DNA of 8,679 bases, taken from assembly GCA_041580375.1 (NCBI GenBank), contig JBFGDZ010000149.1, forward strand, positions 1-8,679. The letters are read 5' to 3'. This document shows, one piece after another, positions 7,201-8,679 of the stretch. The notes under the pieces are model-generated. The model had not been told where the DNA came from. It searched no databases and worked only from the letters and a program-made list of their open reading frames with translations. The stretch's first letter is position 1. Each line of letters starts with the position of its first letter. A program made the translations under genes and the position numbers. This stretch comes from JAPUIN01 sp041580375 (lineage in GTDB: Bacteria; Acidobacteriota; Polarisedimenticolia; Gp22-AA2).

Positions 7201-7534
7201 TCTGCCCCGGTGGGCGGGGAGGCGCGTCGTCGCCATCGGCTGGCTGATCACGGGGAAGGTGGTGACGACGAAGGACGACGATCCGATGGAGTTCATCTCC
7301 TTCGAGGACACGACGGCGATCTACGAGACGACCTTCTTCCCCCGCGCCTACGAGCGCTTCTGCCGCATGCTGACGGTGGCCCGGCCGTTCGTCCTGAGAG
7401 GGCGCGTCGAGGAGGATTTCGGGGCCGTGACGATCAACGTGGACGACGTCGAGTATCTGGATCGCGCGCGGGCGGCTCGTCCAGCACGAGATCGACCTGG
7501 ACACGCCGGCCGTCCCGCACGACCTCAAGCGTGA
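4259..7534 (+). CDS. dnaE2: DnaE-type error-prone DNA polymerase III alpha subunit (ImuC/DnaE2-like), partner of ImuB
   Basis: A 1091-residue C-family polymerase, near the usual 1050-1090 of DnaE2 and shorter than replicative DnaE. Domains in order: PHP about 5-270; palm with PDIDVDF at 375-381, supplying D376 and D378; the third catalytic aspartate D538 in GLIKIDLLG; fingers about 560-780; helix-hairpin-helix about 825-890; OB fold about 985-1065. There is no C-terminal tau-binding domain. The polymerase site is therefore intact. The PHP site is degenerate: the HxH position reads Q10-x-R12, and the TDHD position reads T-D43-L44-N, while E69, D180 and H182 remain. The place where a clamp motif is expected reads RIRSLF (919-924), a poor match. 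A Gly-rich insert occupies about 797-824. Motifs such as GYSFCKPHSASYA and SSIIRPAANEYI differ from the canonical DnaE2 I remember (PESHA, VRPGP), so this may be a separate DnaE lineage. The last 33 codons overlap the convergent protease gene. Confidence 0.88.
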   Translation: MPPSGFVHLQVRSHYSMMRGAAALEGLCRAARERGMRALAVTDLNGLYGAVRFWEIARAADLQPILGAEVTAPDARRAAMGERATLIVRERAGFKNLCRILTRRHLDPGFSLAPSLAEGSEGLVVLCPSPVVLETIRDGRGPRNLHLALGGAASDPSAMGGLERLRRARHLGIEPVAVNDVHLIEARDFDLHRLLRAIDLNTTRDRVPSEELASPQAWLKPAAEMERSYPHCPEAILATERIAADCALDRPPWGDPVFPRYADLAAAERGGEEDGADPFALLRARCEEGARARYGTVTPAVRARLERELGIIRNKGFAEYFLVVQEIVRRSPRTAGRGSAAASIVSYCLGITHVEPIRHDLYFERFLNEGRVDPPDIDVDFPWDERDDVLDWVFRAFGRERAAMIANHVTFRARAAVREVAKVYGLPDSEIARVTARLSHHWRADAAAEATRRHPLFRGASMDPARGGLLGRPPWPEILAWASRLDGFPRHLSVHCGGVVIAPDGIGAHVPVERAAKGVNVIQWEKDQAEEAGLIKIDLLGNRSLSVVRDACAAVREAGGPDLRYETFDPIDDPRTQDLIRDGRTMGVFYVESPAMRQLQQKTRRGDFDHLVIHSSIIRPAANEYIREYIRRLRGGTYASLHPILDEVLRETYGIMCYQEDVARMAIRMAGFTDAEADGLRKVLSKKWAGRRVEDYRIRFARGAAARGIAPDVVEAVWRMILSFSGYSFCKPHSASYALVSFKACYLRAHHPAEFMAAVLTNGGGYYSTFAYISECRRMGLAVLPPDINESGAGYTGRSAPAPGGGTAGGGVPGDASDGGGAGVRGFVRVGLASIKGLREEALRAILDERRRAGPFRSFGDFLLRVPIDPSDARVLIRAGAFDRVGAGPEGSDDRLAVRPRLHWRLQEWEARTAGGRGRIRSLFPAEPGPLPEPRPYGTARLLRDEAEALGFLVSRHPLTLHRDHLLALRRSGVVPVRGIDLPRWAGRRVVAIGWLITGKVVTTKDDDPMEFISFEDTTAIYETTFFPRAYERFCRMLTVARPFVLRGRVEEDFGAVTINVDDVEYLDRARAARPARDRPGHAGRPARPQA

Positions 7535-8612
7535 TCGCGTCGCCCGGCTTGAGCCGCGACAGCCGCGTGCGCAGCTCCTCCACCGACTCGATCGCGCGGC
7601 CGCCGGCGCCGGCGATCACGTCCCCGGGCCTGAGGCCCGCGCGCGCTGCCGGGCCCCGCGGGTCGAGGGACGAGATGAGCGCCCCGCGCGTGTCGGGAAG
7701 GCCGAAGGCGCGCGCCATATCGGGGAGGATCCGCTGGACGCGCAGACCGGCGTATCCGCGCACCACGCGGCCGTGCTTGAGGATGCTCTCGAGGACGTCG
7801 CGCGCCATGTTCGACGGGATGGCGAAGCCGATGCCCTGGTACCCGCCCGAACGCGACAGAATGGCCGTGCTGATCCCGACGACGTCGCCGCGGGTATTGA
7901 TGAGCGCTCCGCCCGAGTTCCCCGGATTGATCGCCGCGTCCGTCTGGATGAAGTCCTCGTAGTCGGCGACGCCGATGTTTCCGCGGCCGATGGCGCTGAC
8001 GATCCCCATGGTCACCGTCTGTCCGATCCCGAACGGATTGCCGATCGCCAGGACCACGTCCCCGACCTCCAGCGCGTCCGAGTCGCCGAGAGGCGCGGCC
8101 GGCAGCCGTTCGGACGCCAGTCGCAGCACCGCGAGATCCGTGCGATCGTCGGCGCCCACGAGGCGGGCGGATGTCTCGGTCCCGTCGGCGAGCGTGACGC
8201 GGACCTCGGCCGCGCCCGCGACGACGTGATAATTGGTCAGCGCGGTTCCGTCCGAGTCGACGATGACGCCGGAGCCGAGGCTCAGCGATCGCCGCTCGCG
8301 CGGCACGACGAAATCGTGGAACTCGCCCCCGAAGAACCGGCGGAAGAACGGATCGGCGCCGAACGGCGAGAGGTGCTCCAGCGTGCGGATCACCTGCACG
8401 GACGAGATGTTGATCACGGCCGGCATCACCGATCGGACGACGTCGGCGTATCCCGTGGGGGGCGGCGAGGCGCGGCTCGGGGCGGCCGGGGAGGGTGCGG
8501 GCGTCGCGGCACTTCCGGCCGCGCCGCTCATGACGAGCGCCGTGAGCGCCGCGCCCATTAGGAGCCTGTCCGAGTATTGCGTCGGGCCGCGTTCGGAGCG
8601 CCGTGGCGCCAA
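7434..8612 (-). CDS. HtrA/DegP-family periplasmic serine protease with one PDZ domain
   Basis: A 392-residue S1C (trypsin-like) protease. It has a hydrophobic N-terminal segment at about 17-36 with a plausible signal-peptidase site after GSAA, and a Pro/Ala-rich linker to about 53. The protease domain spans about 55-275 and the single PDZ domain about 283-379 (carboxylate loop YAGL at 287-290). The catalytic triad is complete: H129 in TNYHVV, D159 in DDRTDLAVL, S233 in NPGNSGG. Relatives degrade or refold damaged envelope proteins, or cut regulatory proteins, in the periplasm; one PDZ makes it closer to DegS/HhoA in architecture than to two-PDZ DegP. The start is uncertain. The chosen start is a TTG (8610-8612), which gives an arginine-bearing n-region. 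An ATG at residue 19 (8556-8558) has a better AGG spacing but would leave no basic n-region. The frame stays open to the window edge, so a start outside the window is also possible. The 3' end overlaps the convergent polymerase gene by 101 bases. Confidence 0.92.
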   Translation of the reverse strand: MAPRRSERGPTQYSDRLLMGAALTALVMSGAAGSAATPAPSPAAPSRASPPPTGYADVVRSVMPAVINISSVQVIRTLEHLSPFGADPFFRRFFGGEFHDFVVPRERRSLSLGSGVIVDSDGTALTNYHVVAGAAEVRVTLADGTETSARLVGADDRTDLAVLRLASERLPAAPLGDSDALEVGDVVLAIGNPFGIGQTVTMGIVSAIGRGNIGVADYEDFIQTDAAINPGNSGGALINTRGDVVGISTAILSRSGGYQGIGFAIPSNMARDVLESILKHGRVVRGYAGLRVQRILPDMARAFGLPDTRGALISSLDPRGPAARAGLRPGDVIAGAGGRAIESVEELRTRLSRLKPGDAITLEVVRDGRRVQVDLVLDEPPARDPDTRRRPR

Positions 8613-8632
8613 AGGCGAGGCGCCGCGACGAC

Positions 8633-8650
8633 GCGATGGGGATCCATCGC
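8633..8650. repeat. Perfect short inverted repeat upstream of the HtrA-type gene
   Basis: GCGATGG at 8633-8639 and its exact reverse complement CCATCGC at 8644-8650 flank the four-base loop GGAT. It lies about 20-40 bases upstream of the assigned start of the protease gene. It could be an operator, a leader hairpin or chance; if the protease starts further upstream it is simply coding. No promoter could be recognised on the minus strand in 8613-8679. Confidence 0.3.
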
Positions 8651-8679
8651 GGAGGAGCGGGAACGAAGCAGGCGGCGCC

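Noticed and set aside
5705..7528. A 607-codon open frame antisense to the polymerase gene
   Set aside because: Low-complexity composition and no recognisable domain. It exists because the complementary frame of high-GC third positions lacks stops.
4636..7962. A 1108-codon open frame on the plus strand overlapping the polymerase and protease genes
   Set aside because: Its product is Arg/Gly/Ala/Pro-rich with no recognisable motif. It lies out of frame across a polymerase with intact catalytic motifs, and GC-rich DNA rarely has stops in shifted frames. It is a shadow, not an overprinted gene.
7773..8561. A 262-codon plus-strand open frame antisense to the protease
   Set aside because: The minus-strand frame has a complete catalytic triad and PDZ domain; the plus-strand product is Arg/Asp-rich with no recognisable family.
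1..8679. CRISPR arrays, tRNA or rRNA genes, insertion sequences, or phage/defence modules
   Set aside because: No regularly spaced repeats, tRNA-like arms, transposase motifs or terminal inverted repeats were seen; the window is filled by four ordinary-looking genes.

Overview
The window is a GC-rich (roughly two-thirds G+C), densely coded bacterial stretch with four protein-coding genes and almost no intergenic space. The Oar-like TonB-dependent receptor with its EF-hand-type loop, the codon use and the presence of an ImuB/DnaE-type translesion cassette suggest a diderm such as an Acidobacteriota member. Myxococcota or Gemmatimonadota cannot be excluded, and there is no rRNA or other phylogenetic marker here to settle it.

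Layout from left to right: (1) 1-2970, plus strand, the 3' part of a large TonB-dependent outer-membrane receptor whose N-terminus lies before the window. (2) 2971-3041, a 71-base gap with a good sigma70-type promoter (TTGACT, 17 bases, TATCTT) and a ribosome binding site. (3) 3042-4259, plus strand, an ImuB-type Y-family polymerase paralogue that has lost its catalytic residues but carries a textbook QLSLF clamp-binding motif. (4) 4259-7534, plus strand, a DnaE-type DNA polymerase III alpha subunit with an intact polymerase active site, overlapping the ImuB stop codon by one base (TGATG) and so almost certainly translationally coupled. (5) 7434-8612, minus strand, an HtrA/DegP-type periplasmic serine protease with one PDZ domain, convergent with the polymerase gene and overlapping its 3' end by 101 bases.

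The functional centre is the two-gene cassette 3042-7534. By analogy with the ImuA-ImuB-DnaE2 'mutasome', the inactive Y-family protein would be the adaptor that docks on the sliding clamp, and the DnaE protein would do the damage-tolerant synthesis. Division of labour is visible in the sequence: the adaptor has the clamp motif and no active site, while the polymerase has the active site and only a degenerate clamp motif. No imuA or lexA gene is next to it in this window, and the polymerase's thumb/fingers motifs look unlike canonical DnaE2. This is therefore a variant of a known system rather than an obviously new one. The flanking receptor and protease are envelope proteins with no evident functional link to it.
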